A stretch of DNA of 64,000 nucleotides from an uncultured Lachnospiraceae bacterium (lineage in GTDB: Bacteria; Bacillota; Clostridia; Lachnospirales; Lachnospiraceae): the NCBI GenBank assembly GCA_934292725.1, contig CAKQXY010000009.1, positions 29,706 to 93,705 on the forward strand. Reading direction: 5' to 3'. Under the pieces are notes generated by a model, which was not told the DNA's origin, did no database searches, and was given only the letters and a program-made list of their open reading frames with translations. Below, in pieces: positions 19,122 through 28,532 of the stretch; positions within the stretch are counted from its first letter, which is position 1, and every line of letters begins with the position of its first letter. Position numbers and translations under genes: made by a program.

Positions 19122-20278
19122 GAATCAGAGATACTTCTGAGCTGGTCAATTGTTTCTTTTAATATCGAAACAACGAAGTCCAGCTCTTTTTTTGTTGTGT
19201 TTCGTCCAAGTGTCAGGCGAAGCGAAGCATGTGCAAGCTCATCAGACAATCCAATTGCAGTCAGTACATGGGACGGCGCTGCAGATGAAGATGCACAGGC
19301 AGAGCCAGATGATGCACATATACCCTGCGCGTCAAGCATCATAAGAAGTGAGCTGCCCTCAACATACTCAAACGAAAAGTTTGCATTGCCAGGAAGACGA
19401 TTTTGTTGACTGCCATTTAACTGGCAAAATGGAATTTCATGCAGTACTCGCTGAATCAGATAATTGCGAAGGGCAATTTCGTGGCGCATTGTGGCGCGCA
19501 TCTGATTAAATGCGATTTTTGCTGCCACGCCAAAGCCTGCAATTGCAGGTACATTTTCTGTTCCGCCGCGAATGCCGCCCTCCTGACCGCCGCCAAATAT
19601 AAGCGGTGTCAGTGTAATGCCATCGCGGATATACAAAAGACCGATGCCCTTTGGCCCATAAATTTTATGTGCACTTGCACTTAAAAGGTCAACTCCAAGC
19701 CGCTTTACGTCAATAGGAATTTGTCCGTATGCCTGAACAGCATCAGTGTGAAAAAGACAGCCATCACAGCCGTTTGTATGCGCAATATAAGCTAAATCAG
19801 AAATTGGCTGAATCGTACCAATTTCATTATTTGCCATCATAATTGACACAAGAATAGTATCAGGGCGCATGGCCTTTAAAAGACTTTCAGGGTGAATGAA
19901 GCCTGCTGCATCAGGCTTCAGGTAAGTCACATCAAAGCCTTCATCTTCAAGGAAAGCGGCTGCATGCAAAATTGCATGATGTTCAATAGCAGAGACGATG
20001 ATGTGATTTCCTTTACAGCGAAGCAGCCGTGCACAGCCAATAAGTGCCCAGCTGTCAGATTCAGAGCCGCCGGAAGTAAAAAAGATACGTTTCGGATCAG
20101 CATGGATCAGGGCGGCAGTATGTGCACGTGCGTCCAAAACAGCGCGTCGTGGTTCATCAGAAAAATCATACAGCGAAGAGGGATTTCCCCATTCGCTCTT
20201 CATATAAGAGATCATAGTGTCGCATACCTCTGGCAGAACAGGCGTCGTAGCGGCATGATCAAGATAGATTTGGTTCAT
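19097..20278 (-). CDS. Cysteine desulfurase (NifS/IscS family)
   Basis: This 393-residue PLP enzyme removes sulfur from cysteine for Fe-S cluster or thio-modification pathways. It has YLDHAATTP (5-13), TSGGSESDS (68-76), EHH (99-101), the PLP lysine K205 in SAHKIYGPKG, and the active-site cysteine C328 in ASSGSACASS. The long Cys-loop is characteristic of class I enzymes. No scaffold or thiouridylase gene is adjacent, so its acceptor is unknown. The start has AGAAAGGATCC upstream on the minus strand. The 3' end overlaps the convergent permease gene. Confidence 0.93.
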   Translation of the reverse strand: MNQIYLDHAATTPVLPEVCDTMISYMKSEWGNPSSLYDFSDEPRRAVLDARAHTAALIHADPKRIFFTSGGSESDSWALIGCARLLRCKGNHIIVSAIEHHAILHAAAFLEDEGFDVTYLKPDAAGFIHPESLLKAMRPDTILVSIMMANNEIGTIQPISDLAYIAHTNGCDGCLFHTDAVQAYGQIPIDVKRLGVDLLSASAHKIYGPKGIGLLYIRDGITLTPLIFGGGQEGGIRGGTENVPAIAGFGVAAKIAFNQMRATMRHEIALRNYLIQRVLHEIPFCQLNGSQQNRLPGNANFSFEYVEGSSLLMMLDAQGICASSGSACASSSAAPSHVLTAIGLSDELAHASLRLTLGRNTTKKELDFVVSILKETIDQLRSISDSYLNRISR

Positions 20279-20368
20279 AAAAAGGATCCTTTCTTTCTGG
20301 AAGTTGCTTCCTTCTATTTTATCTTATGAAAAAACAACTGTAAAGTACCGGGTTTGCGAAAAAGGCAG

Positions 20369-20397
20369 TTGTCATATTCGTTTATTCGCGGTATAAT
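20369..20397 (+). promoter_or_regulatory. SigA-type promoter for asnS
   Basis: TTGTCA at 20369-20374 and TATAAT at 20392-20397 are separated by 17 bases, a near-consensus housekeeping promoter. The leader to the asnS start is about 65 bases. No T-box motif is visible in it. Confidence 0.75.
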
Positions 20398-20469
20398 TAA
20401 AGACAACTGTGTGCAGCTGTTATGAAAAAAATTTGCTGCCGCAATTTCATTTACTAAAAGGAGGCAATT

Positions 20470-21861
20470 ATGGAATTAATTACAGTCCGCGAAATTTTTG
20501 CGCAGCCGGACGCGTATATGGATAAGGAAGTAACAGTAGGAGGATGGATTCGCAGTATCCGTGATTCCAAGACATTTGGATTTATCGTACTCAGCGATGG
20601 AACTAGCTTTGAGCCAATTCAGGTTGTATATCATGATACAATGGAGAACTTTGCAGAGATCTCAAAGTGCAACGTAGGTACTGCCCTGATTGTAAAGGGA
20701 ACATTAGTTGCTACACCGCAGGCAAAGCAGCCATTTGAGATCCAGGCAGAGACTGTTACAGTTGAGGGTGCATCTACACCAGACTATCCGTTACAGAAGA
20801 AGCGTCACAGCATGGAGTATCTGCGTACCATTTCACATCTGCGTCCGCGTACAAACACCTTCCAGGCAGTTTTCCGTGTTCGTTCTTTGATCGCATTTGC
20901 TATTCATCAGTTCTTCCAGGAGAAGGGCTTTGTATATGTGCACACTCCACTGATCACCGGAAGTGACTGTGAGGGTGCAGGCGAGATGTTCCAGGTAACA
21001 ACTATGGATTTAAACAACATCCCGAAGACAGAGGATGGAAAGGTTGATTTCTCACAGGATTTCTTTGGAAAGCCAACTAACCTGACTGTAAGCGGACAGT
21101 TAAACGGTGAGACATATGCAATGGCATTTAGAAACATCTACACCTTTGGACCGACCTTCCGTGCAGAAAACTCAAACACTACACGTCATGCAGCAGAGTT
21201 CTGGATGATCGAGCCTGAGATGGCATTCGCTGATTTAAATGATGATATGAAGTTAGCAGAAGACATGTTAAAGTATGTAATCCGCTATGTATTAGAGAAG
21301 GCACCAAAGGAGATGGAGTTCTTCAATTCCTTCATCGACAAGGGATTATTAGATCGCTTAAATCACGTATTAAACTCTGAGTTTGGTCACGTTACCTACA
21401 CAGAGGCAATTGAGCTTTTAGAGAAGCACAATGATAAGTTTGATTATAAGGTAAGCTGGGGCTGTGATTTACAGACAGAGCATGAGCGTTATCTGACAGA
21501 GGAGATCTTCAAGCGCCCTGTATTCGTAACTGATTATCCGAAGGAAATCAAGGCATTCTACATGAAGCAAAACGAAGACGGAAAGACAGTTGCTGCAATG
21601 GACTGCCTCGTACCAGGTATCGGAGAAATCATCGGCGGAAGCCAGAGAGAGGACGACTATACAAAGCTGACAGAGCGTATGAAAGAGCTTGGCTTAAACG
21701 AAGAAGATTATGGCTTCTATCTGGATTTAAGAAAGTACGGAAGCGCACGTCATGCAGGTTTTGGTCTTGGATTTGAGCGCTGCGTTATGTACCTGACAGG
21801 AATGGGCAACATCCGCGACGTAATCCCATTCCCAAGAACGGTGAATAACTGTGACATCTAA
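20470..21861 (+). CDS. asnS: Asparaginyl-tRNA synthetase
   Basis: This class II synthetase charges tRNA-Asn. Its 463 residues match the family length. The N-terminal OB fold (VTVGGWIRSIRDSKTFGFI) binds the anticodon. Motif 1 lies in the HLRPRTNTFQAVFRVRS region, motif 2 around FRAENSNTTRHAAEFWMIEPE, and motif 3 is GFGLGFERCVMYLTG near the C-terminus. GAGGCAATT precedes the ATG. The codons are more biased than in surrounding genes, as expected for translation machinery. Confidence 0.96.
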   Translation: MELITVREIFAQPDAYMDKEVTVGGWIRSIRDSKTFGFIVLSDGTSFEPIQVVYHDTMENFAEISKCNVGTALIVKGTLVATPQAKQPFEIQAETVTVEGASTPDYPLQKKRHSMEYLRTISHLRPRTNTFQAVFRVRSLIAFAIHQFFQEKGFVYVHTPLITGSDCEGAGEMFQVTTMDLNNIPKTEDGKVDFSQDFFGKPTNLTVSGQLNGETYAMAFRNIYTFGPTFRAENSNTTRHAAEFWMIEPEMAFADLNDDMKLAEDMLKYVIRYVLEKAPKEMEFFNSFIDKGLLDRLNHVLNSEFGHVTYTEAIELLEKHNDKFDYKVSWGCDLQTEHERYLTEEIFKRPVFVTDYPKEIKAFYMKQNEDGKTVAAMDCLVPGIGEIIGGSQREDDYTKLTERMKELGLNEEDYGFYLDLRKYGSARHAGFGLGFERCVMYLTGMGNIRDVIPFPRTVNNCDI

Positions 21862-22187
21862 TGTATACGAAGATTGCGAGAGTGCAAAGCACGTAGCAAT
21901 CTGGTATCAAGGGGGTCAAAATACCTTTTGCCCCCAACATCATGTATATTTATAATAATGATAACCTTGCTGAGCAGATGAATATAGTTTATGGTGGCAA
22001 CATCGTAATCTGAATTAGCGGTGAGACGAGTTGATTTTACGAGGCGGAACGTTGTAGCAGGACTTTCAAAACAAAGTATGATAATAAATACTGTAACAGG
22101 TGCCTGCGGAAAAGTGACGCCGACAAAACAATCGTCGAACCGCCTTCGTCGAACTTGCGGGTTGTATAAAACAAGAGAGGAGACCAA
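21862..22187. repeat. 326-base non-coding gap with several hairpins
   Basis: No gene is supportable here. Three structures stand out. AGATTGC (21871-21877) pairs with GCAATCT (21896-21902) around an inner GTGC-AAA-GCAC hairpin. GGGGGTCAAAA (21911-21921) pairs with TTTTGCCCCC (21926-21935) with one bulge, and could terminate asnS although no T-run follows. Near 22137-22164, AACCGC and GCGGGTT enclose TTCG/CGAA, and CGTCGAAC is repeated directly. Confidence 0.5.
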
Positions 22188-23249
22188 ATGCGCTTTATAC
22201 ACATAGCAGACTTGCATCTGGGCAGCAGCCCTGAAGCAGAATTTCTCTGGGGAAAGAACCGTGCAGAAGAAATTTGGGACTCATTTGCTGCAGTGATAGA
22301 TGCGTGTAATGAAAAGGAGATCGACCTGTTATTAATCGCAGGCGATCTCTTTGATCGACCTCCCGTCTGGGCAGATCTTGACCGGGCAGCAAAGCTGTTT
22401 GCCAGACTGACCGCCACAGAAGTTGTCATGATTGCCGGTGCATCTGACTATATCACAGAAGATAGTCCGTGGAAGACATATCCGTGGCAGTCGTGGGTAC
22501 ATATGCTGTCTGATAAGCATTGCATGAATGTGCAGCTGGGAAACATAAATACATCTGTTCATGGATGCAGCTACTATGCTCCGACAGAAGGCAAGCCGTA
22601 TCTGGAAGATGCAAGACCAGATAAGGAAAGTGAATATCAGATTTTGCTTGGCTATACAGGTGATGATAATCATATGCCGGCAGATCTTTCAGAACTGTCA
22701 GAAAAAGGCTTTGATTATATTGCACTTGGCTATGAGCACAAAGCAAGCGTAATGCAAAACATGCACATTGCTTATGCCGGATCACTTGAGCCTCTTAGCG
22801 TACAGGAAACAGGCAAGCATGGCTTTATTCTCGGAGAGATTAACGAGGAAAGTACAACGATTAGGTTTGTACCTTTTGCCTGCCGTGAGTACATCAATAT
22901 TAAAGTGCGCCTGTCAAGTGATATTACAGAGGATGAGCTGGAAGAAAAGCTGACAGCTGCAATCAATCAGTATGGCAGCGATAACATCTTCACGATTAGT
23001 CTTGAAGGACGTTATCAGCCAAAAGAGCCATATGACAGAGCACGCCTTCTTGCGCTTGGCAATGTGGCAGATGTAAAGGACGGCACAATGCCAGACTACA
23101 ATCTGGTGGCACTTTTAGACGAGCATAAGGATGATATGATCGGTATGTATCTGGAAGAGTTTTTAAAAGAACCGGCAGGAGCGCGTGAGCAAAAAGCACT
23201 TTACTGCGGCCTGGAGGCACTTTTAAATGCCGTACAGAAGACACGGTAA
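22188..23249 (+). CDS. Metallophosphoesterase, SbcD/YhaO-like, with degenerate active site
   Basis: This 353-residue protein resembles the DNA exonuclease YhaO/SbcD. The first motifs are intact: HIADLHLG (D8, H10) and AGDLFDRP (D53). Later metal or catalytic motifs are changed. The expected GNHD is GASD (near residue 86), the histidine-containing strand after ILL is ILLGYTG, and GHxH is GYEH (near 183-186). Activity may be reduced or lost. It is followed after 23 bases by a YhaN-like ATPase, the usual partner. The ATG has AGAGAGGAGACCAA upstream. Confidence 0.82.
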   Translation: MRFIHIADLHLGSSPEAEFLWGKNRAEEIWDSFAAVIDACNEKEIDLLLIAGDLFDRPPVWADLDRAAKLFARLTATEVVMIAGASDYITEDSPWKTYPWQSWVHMLSDKHCMNVQLGNINTSVHGCSYYAPTEGKPYLEDARPDKESEYQILLGYTGDDNHMPADLSELSEKGFDYIALGYEHKASVMQNMHIAYAGSLEPLSVQETGKHGFILGEINEESTTIRFVPFACREYINIKVRLSSDITEDELEEKLTAAINQYGSDNIFTISLEGRYQPKEPYDRARLLALGNVADVKDGTMPDYNLVALLDEHKDDMIGMYLEEFLKEPAGAREQKALYCGLEALLNAVQKTR

Positions 23250-23272
23250 CAGACAGGGAAGTGGGGTAGCAA

Positions 23273-24952
23273 GTGAATATTCTAAAGCTGGAATTGACAC
23301 ATTTTGGAAAATTCCATTTAAAAACAATTACATTTACGTCCGGCCTGAATATTGTGTATGGCAAAAATGAGGCTGGAAAATCCACGATTCATGCATTTGT
23401 GCGCAGTATGCTGTTTGGCATCCCAGATACAGAGGAGGGAAATGAGCGTTACAGCCATTATCTTCCATGGGAGACACCGCATGATTTTTGCGGAAGAATG
23501 TGGATTAAAAAAGATGATAAAGTATACAGAATCGAGCGAAACTTTTTAAGACCGCAGCCAACGGTTCGTGTATTTGATGATGAGACAGATGAGTCGCTTC
23601 AGCCGGCAAAGCAGCATTTAAGACAGATTTTGAGCGGTCTCACTGAGACAAGCTATCTTAATACTATCTGTATTGAGCAGCTAAAGAGTGCTACAGATCC
23701 GCAGCTTGCAAAGGAGCTTGAGGATATGGCAGTCAATGCCAGTCAGAGCAAAAATCTGAACATCGATGTCAAGCAGGCAAAACAGGAGCTGTTATTAAAG
23801 AAGCAGAGTCTGCAGTCACAGATCGTAAACGATGTGGACAGTGTTCATCAAAAGAATCAAAAGATGGCAGATGAGTCAGGCAAGCGTCTGAGCCGTCTGC
23901 AGCGTTCACGTTATATTAGAGAAAAGCAAAGCAGTGATTTGCAGGTGCAGATCGAGACTGAGCGCCGTCAGGCAGAGGAAGAACTTATGGCATATGAACG
24001 CGAGCGAAATGAGCTTCGCCGTCGCTATGAGTCAGATAAAAAGGCAAGTGAAAATGCAGCTAATGCCAATATGACGGCAGTAGGCGGACATGGATGGCTT
24101 ATATGGTTAGTGCTTGCTGTTCTTGCCGGTGCATTTTCCATTTATCGCTACAGCAGTGTCGGCATGACAAACAGAGGCGATTTCTGGATGATTACAATCG
24201 GGGCATGTGCAGCATTTGTATGTCTTGTTTCCATGTTTGTGTGTGCATGGAAGAGTAAGGACAACAAAAAGAATGCGCTGGCGGCCCAAAAGATATCAAA
24301 GGAACTAAAAGAAAAGCTTGAACAAAGCCTAAAGGACTTTGAGGAATGTAAAACAAAGATGCCGACTGATGCTGCCGACCGCTGCAAGCCGCTTGAAGAG
24401 CAGTATGAAAAGGCACAGCGAGAGCTTTCTTATCTTGTGCATGAGCAAAAAGAAGAAGAAAAGATTTTGTTGTCACTTGAAGAAAACGATCAGAAGCTAA
24501 AGGGTGCTGCCGCAGAAAATGCCAGACTCGCAGAAGAAATTGAATCTGTCAATATGGCACTTAAGACAATGGATCACGTATCAGAACGTATTCGCGCCAC
24601 CTTTGGAAATCTGTTAAACAGTGAGGCTTCAAAAATCCTGTTTGATATTACAGACGGAAAGTATGAGAAGGTTGTGATTGGACAGGATATGAAGGTGAGA
24701 GTGTATGCAGATGAGCGGGAGATTCAGTTAGAAAGTGTGAGCCGAGGAACAATCGAGCAGATTTACTTAAGCATCCGTGTTGCAGCTGCAAAGCTTTTGT
24801 GGCAGGATGAACCTATGCCATTTTTGTTTGATGATGTATTTGCGTACTATGATGATGAGCGCCTTGCCGCAGCAATCAATATGCTTAAAAAGTGCGGTCA
24901 TCAGGTAATCGTATTCAGCTGTCATTCAAGAGAAGACAGCCTATTAGGATGA
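23273..24952 (+). CDS. YhaN-like AAA ATPase with central membrane segments
   Basis: This SMC/Rad50-related ATPase has 559 residues, much shorter than typical YhaN (roughly 950). Walker A is GKNEAGKST (30-38). The signature region is SVSRGTIEQIYLSIRVA, Walker B is PFLFDDVFAYYDDERL, and the switch His is in VFSCHSRE, all intact. Coiled coil on both sides of the centre flanks two hydrophobic segments (about residues 270-320), suggesting membrane association as in YhaN. The start codon is GTG at 23273. It is expected to work with the upstream YhaO-like protein in DNA end processing, but that partner looks impaired. Confidence 0.83.
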   Translation: MNILKLELTHFGKFHLKTITFTSGLNIVYGKNEAGKSTIHAFVRSMLFGIPDTEEGNERYSHYLPWETPHDFCGRMWIKKDDKVYRIERNFLRPQPTVRVFDDETDESLQPAKQHLRQILSGLTETSYLNTICIEQLKSATDPQLAKELEDMAVNASQSKNLNIDVKQAKQELLLKKQSLQSQIVNDVDSVHQKNQKMADESGKRLSRLQRSRYIREKQSSDLQVQIETERRQAEEELMAYERERNELRRRYESDKKASENAANANMTAVGGHGWLIWLVLAVLAGAFSIYRYSSVGMTNRGDFWMITIGACAAFVCLVSMFVCAWKSKDNKKNALAAQKISKELKEKLEQSLKDFEECKTKMPTDAADRCKPLEEQYEKAQRELSYLVHEQKEEEKILLSLEENDQKLKGAAAENARLAEEIESVNMALKTMDHVSERIRATFGNLLNSEASKILFDITDGKYEKVVIGQDMKVRVYADEREIQLESVSRGTIEQIYLSIRVAAAKLLWQDEPMPFLFDDVFAYYDDERLAAAINMLKKCGHQVIVFSCHSREDSLLG

Positions 24953-25019
24953 GAGAACAAGAAGACAGGAGTGTATAAGCCGCAGATGCAGCAGGCAGGC
25001 GGCGGAATGAGAGGGAAAC

Positions 25020-26669
25020 ATGATTAGTGCAAATGGAGTAACATTACGTCTGGGCAAGCGAGCCCTTTTCGAAGATGTAAATATCAAATTTACAGAAGGA
25101 AACTGTTATGGAATTATCGGTGCAAACGGTGCCGGAAAATCCACATTTTTAAAGATTTTGTCCGGTCAGCTTGAGCCGACAAACGGAAGCATCACAATGA
25201 CACCTGGACAGCGTCTTTCCGTACTGGAGCAGGATCACTTTAAGTATGATGACTGCGTAGTACTAGATACTGTTATGATGGGAAATGCCCGTCTTTTTGA
25301 AATCATGAAGGAAAAGGATGCCATCTATGCAAAAGAGGATTTCTCTGATGAGGATGGTATTCGTGCAAGTGAGCTGGAGGCAGAGTTTGCGCAGATGAAT
25401 GGATGGGAGGCAGATTCCGATGCTGCATCCTTGTTAAATGGTCTTGGTATTGAAACTGATCTTCATTATAAGAAGATGGGTGAGCTTGACGGTCCGGACA
25501 AGGTAAAGGTTCTTCTTGCAAGAGCTTTGTTTGGAAATCCAGATATTCTATTAATGGATGAGCCTACCAACCATTTGGACTTAGCAGCAATCGACTGGTT
25601 AGAGGAGTTTTTGATCAACTTTGAAAACACTGTCATTGTCGTTTCCCATGACCGTTATTTCTTAAATAAGGTATGTACACAGATCGCTGATATTGACTAT
25701 GCAAAGATTCAGCTGTATTCTGGTAACTATGATTTCTGGTATGAGTCTTCTCAGCTTATGATTAAGCAGATGAAGGAAGCAAACCGCAAGAAGGAAGAGA
25801 AGATTAAGGAGTTACAGGAGTTCATCCAGCGTTTCTCCGCAAATGCATCTAAGAGTAAGCAGGCAACATCACGTAAGAGAGCACTTGAGAAGATCCAGCT
25901 TGACGATATGCGTCCATCCTCCAGAAAGTATCCATACATCGACTTTAGACCAGACCGTACTATCGGAAATGAGGTTCTGACAGTTGAGAATTTAAGTAAG
26001 ACAATTGATGGAGTAAAGGTGCTTGACAATATCAGCTTTACACTGCGTCATGACGATAAGGTTGCATTTGTTGGTTCAAATGAGCTGGCAAAGACAACAT
26101 TATTCCAGATTTTAATGGGTGAGATGGAGCCAGATTCAGGAAGCTTCAAGTGGGGTGTAACAACATCTCAGGCATACTTCCCGAAGGATAACTCAGCTGA
26201 GTTTGACAGCGATCTTGTGATCTACGACTGGCTGCAGCAGTACTCACCTGTAAAGGATATCACTTATGTAAGAGGTTTCCTTGGACGTATGCTTTTTGCT
26301 GGTGATGACGGTGCGAAGAAGGTTCGCGTTTTATCAGGAGGAGAGAAGGTTCGCTGTATGCTTTCCAAGATGATGATTTCTGGTGCAAATGTATTAGTAT
26401 TTGATGAGCCAACAAACCACTTAGACATGGAGTCCATCACAGCATTAAATAACGGTATGATGAAGTTCCCAGGCGTAATTTTGTTCTCATCAAGAGACCA
26501 TCAGATCGTTCAGACAACTGCAAACCGTATTATCGAGCTGCTTCCGGGCGGATTTATCGATAAGATTACCACATATGACGAGTATCTGGCAAGTGATGAA
26601 ATGGCAATGAAGCGTCAGGTTTACACCGCAAATCTCGAGGATGATGTAGAACCAGATGGCGAAGAATAA
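25020..26669 (+). CDS. ABC-F family ATPase (YkpA/YbiT-like)
   Basis: This soluble protein has two ABC domains and 549 residues. The first domain has Walker A GANGAGKST (34-42), Walker B LLMDEPTNHLDLAAIDWLE and switch motif VSHDRYFLN, but its signature is LDGPDK instead of LSGGE. The second has Walker A GSNELAKTT, canonical LSGGEKVR and FDEPTNHLD, and its switch region is SSRDHQ. The charged linker (about residues 240-300) is the ABC-F interdomain linker. ABC-F proteins act on the ribosome as translation factors or antibiotic-protection proteins. No membrane part is present. Confidence 0.88.
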   Translation: MISANGVTLRLGKRALFEDVNIKFTEGNCYGIIGANGAGKSTFLKILSGQLEPTNGSITMTPGQRLSVLEQDHFKYDDCVVLDTVMMGNARLFEIMKEKDAIYAKEDFSDEDGIRASELEAEFAQMNGWEADSDAASLLNGLGIETDLHYKKMGELDGPDKVKVLLARALFGNPDILLMDEPTNHLDLAAIDWLEEFLINFENTVIVVSHDRYFLNKVCTQIADIDYAKIQLYSGNYDFWYESSQLMIKQMKEANRKKEEKIKELQEFIQRFSANASKSKQATSRKRALEKIQLDDMRPSSRKYPYIDFRPDRTIGNEVLTVENLSKTIDGVKVLDNISFTLRHDDKVAFVGSNELAKTTLFQILMGEMEPDSGSFKWGVTTSQAYFPKDNSAEFDSDLVIYDWLQQYSPVKDITYVRGFLGRMLFAGDDGAKKVRVLSGGEKVRCMLSKMMISGANVLVFDEPTNHLDMESITALNNGMMKFPGVILFSSRDHQIVQTTANRIIELLPGGFIDKITTYDEYLASDEMAMKRQVYTANLEDDVEPDGEE

Positions 26670-26699
26670 TCCTGTTACTAAAGAGAAAGGCGGTGAAGC

Positions 26700-27461
26700 A
26701 TGAGTGCATTTGCATTAAAAATTATTGCAATGGTCACAATGTTTATCGATCATCTCTTTGCCTCCTGTATCAATCCGTACGGTGTCGATGTGTGGAATAT
26801 TTCAAGACATATCGTGCCGGGAACGGGAACCACACTTTACTGGATTGGCAGAATGATCGGACGCATTGCGTTTCCTATATTCTGCTTCCAGATAGTGGAG
26901 GGAGTGCGATACACAAAAAACTGGAAGCGCTACATGGCGCGTCTTGCACTGCTTGCCTTAATTTCTGAGATTCCATTTGATCTGGCATTAAAAAATTTTC
27001 AGATTGATATGTCTTCACAAAATGTATTTATTACGCTGCTATTTGGCATGATGATTGTTACATTTATGAAGGTAGTTGATCAAGACTGGAAATATCTGGT
27101 GTGGCCAGTTCTTGTATTTGGCTACGGTTACATGGCAAAATTCATCTTTTATACTGACTATGACTGGAGTGGAGTTGTGTGCATCGCTGTCATGGGTCTT
27201 ATGAATGAGCCATGGGAAAAGGTTTTTAAACCATACACACCGGCAGTCTCTCAGATGATTCACGTAGTATTTGCAGCACTTGGAATATTTGTACTTTATT
27301 ATAAGAACAGCTTTGAAATATATGGATTTTTTGCACTGCTTCCAATTGCCCTTTATAATGGAAGAAAAGGCTATTCAAGCAAAAAGGTACAATATGCATT
27401 TTATTTTTTCTATCCTGTGCATCTGATAGTGCTGTTTGTGATCGCATATACATTCCGGTAA
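26700..27461 (+). CDS. TraX family membrane protein
   Basis: This 253-residue integral membrane protein has about seven or eight hydrophobic segments. Its N-terminus (LKIIAMVTMFIDHLF) and GRIAFPIFCFQIVEG are typical of the TraX family, named after the F-plasmid pilin acetylase and related to membrane acyltransferases. In Clostridia such genes are chromosomal and their substrate is unknown. The preceding GAAAGGCGGTGAAGC serves as ribosome site. No conjugation genes are nearby. Confidence 0.85.
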   Translation: MSAFALKIIAMVTMFIDHLFASCINPYGVDVWNISRHIVPGTGTTLYWIGRMIGRIAFPIFCFQIVEGVRYTKNWKRYMARLALLALISEIPFDLALKNFQIDMSSQNVFITLLFGMMIVTFMKVVDQDWKYLVWPVLVFGYGYMAKFIFYTDYDWSGVVCIAVMGLMNEPWEKVFKPYTPAVSQMIHVVFAALGIFVLYYKNSFEIYGFFALLPIALYNGRKGYSSKKVQYAFYFFYPVHLIVLFVIAYTFR

Positions 27462-27493
27462 GGAATAAAAAATAAACAAAGGTGGAAACTAAA

Positions 27494-28018
27494 ATGAAAA
27501 GAATTGAAGATTATGTAATCAGTATTCCGGATTTTCCGGAGCCAGGCATCATTTTCCGTGACATCACTGGAATCCTTCGTGATGCCGACGGATTAAAGCT
27601 GTCCATCGACAAGATTCAGGAAATGTTAGAGGGTGTTGAGTTTGACGCAGTACTTGGCTTAGAGTCAAGAGGTTTTATCTTTGGTATGCCGATTGCCTAC
27701 AATTTGCATAAGGCATTTATCCCGGTAAGAAAGAAGGGAAAGCTGCCAAGAGAGACTGTTTCTGCAAAGTACGATCTTGAATACGGCACAGCAGAGATTG
27801 AGATTCATAAGGAAGATCTTCGTCCAGGCATGAAGGTTGTCATCATCGACGATTTGATTGCAACAGGCGGAACAGTAGAGGCAGCTGTAAAGTTAGCAGA
27901 GAGCCTTGGTGCAGAAGTTGTAAAGATTGCATTTGTCATGGAGCTGGCTGGATTAAAGGGCAGAGAGCGCCTGGCAGGTTATGATGTAGAGTCCGTTATC
28001 ACATACGAAGGAAAGTAA
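27494..28018 (+). CDS. apt: Adenine phosphoribosyltransferase
   Basis: This enzyme makes AMP from adenine and PRPP in purine salvage. It has 174 residues from the ATG at 27494. A GTG at 27482 is in frame but overlaps the AAAGGTGG ribosome site. The PRPP-binding motif is VVIIDDLIATGGTVEAA (about 115-131), and the flexible RKKGKLPRET loop lies near 83-92. It follows traX by about 30 bases and precedes a GNAT gene by 10. Confidence 0.95.
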   Translation: MKRIEDYVISIPDFPEPGIIFRDITGILRDADGLKLSIDKIQEMLEGVEFDAVLGLESRGFIFGMPIAYNLHKAFIPVRKKGKLPRETVSAKYDLEYGTAEIEIHKEDLRPGMKVVIIDDLIATGGTVEAAVKLAESLGAEVVKIAFVMELAGLKGRERLAGYDVESVITYEGK

Positions 28019-28028
28019 GGTAAAAACG

Positions 28029-28481
28029 ATGCCAAGACAAGTAGATCTTGATATGATAGAATTGATCGACAATAAGCTGACAGTAGATGAATATTTAAAG
28101 CTTCGTGCGCTTGTCGGCTGGAAGAAATTATCACGTGAGCAGGCACAGAAGGCACTCGATAATAGTCTTCTTGTTGTCGGTGCCTATCTGGCAGGACAGC
28201 CAATTGGCATGGGACGTCTGGTGGGAGATGGTGCAGTCATCTGCTACGTGCAGGATCTTGTCATTCCGCCGCAGGCACAGGGGTACGGAATTGGATCGCT
28301 TATTCTTTCAAGACTGACTAGGTACGTCGAAAGTCTTCGCCTTCCAGGTACTGAGATGATGTTTGATCTGATGTGTGCGAAAGGACGAGAGCGCTTCTAC
28401 GAAGCGCACGGCTTTCTGGCGCGCCCAACAGAAAAATTAGGACCAGGAATGATCCAATATATCAACGATAACAAGGGGTAA
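28029..28481 (+). CDS. GNAT family N-acetyltransferase
   Basis: This 150-residue acetyltransferase has the acetyl-CoA motif A as VQDLVIPPQAQGYGIGSLIL (about 75-94). The C-terminal AKGRERFYEAHGFLARP resembles small Firmicutes GNAT enzymes acting on amines or protein termini. The substrate is not deducible. It lies 10 bases after apt and is probably co-transcribed. It ends facing the AraC gene. Confidence 0.88.
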   Translation: MPRQVDLDMIELIDNKLTVDEYLKLRALVGWKKLSREQAQKALDNSLLVVGAYLAGQPIGMGRLVGDGAVICYVQDLVIPPQAQGYGIGSLILSRLTRYVESLRLPGTEMMFDLMCAKGRERFYEAHGFLARPTEKLGPGMIQYINDNKG

Positions 28482-28507
28482 GACCCGAACGAACATGAGG
28501 ATGCAGC

Positions 28508-28523
28508 GGCTTCTAAAGAAGCC
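28508..28523. terminator. Hairpin between convergent GNAT and AraC genes
   Basis: GGCTTCT (28508-28514) and AGAAGCC (28517-28523) form a 7-bp stem with a two-base loop between two convergent genes. No strong T-run is visible on either strand, so its terminator role is tentative. Confidence 0.4.
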
Positions 28524-28532
28524 AGCGAATAT

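Noticed and set aside
20398..20469. T-box leader for asnS
   Set aside because: The leader is about 70 bases and lacks the T-box sequence and a terminator.
26700..27461. TraX as evidence of a conjugative element
   Set aside because: No relaxase, type IV secretion, integrase or att site is nearby; chromosomal TraX genes are common in Clostridia.
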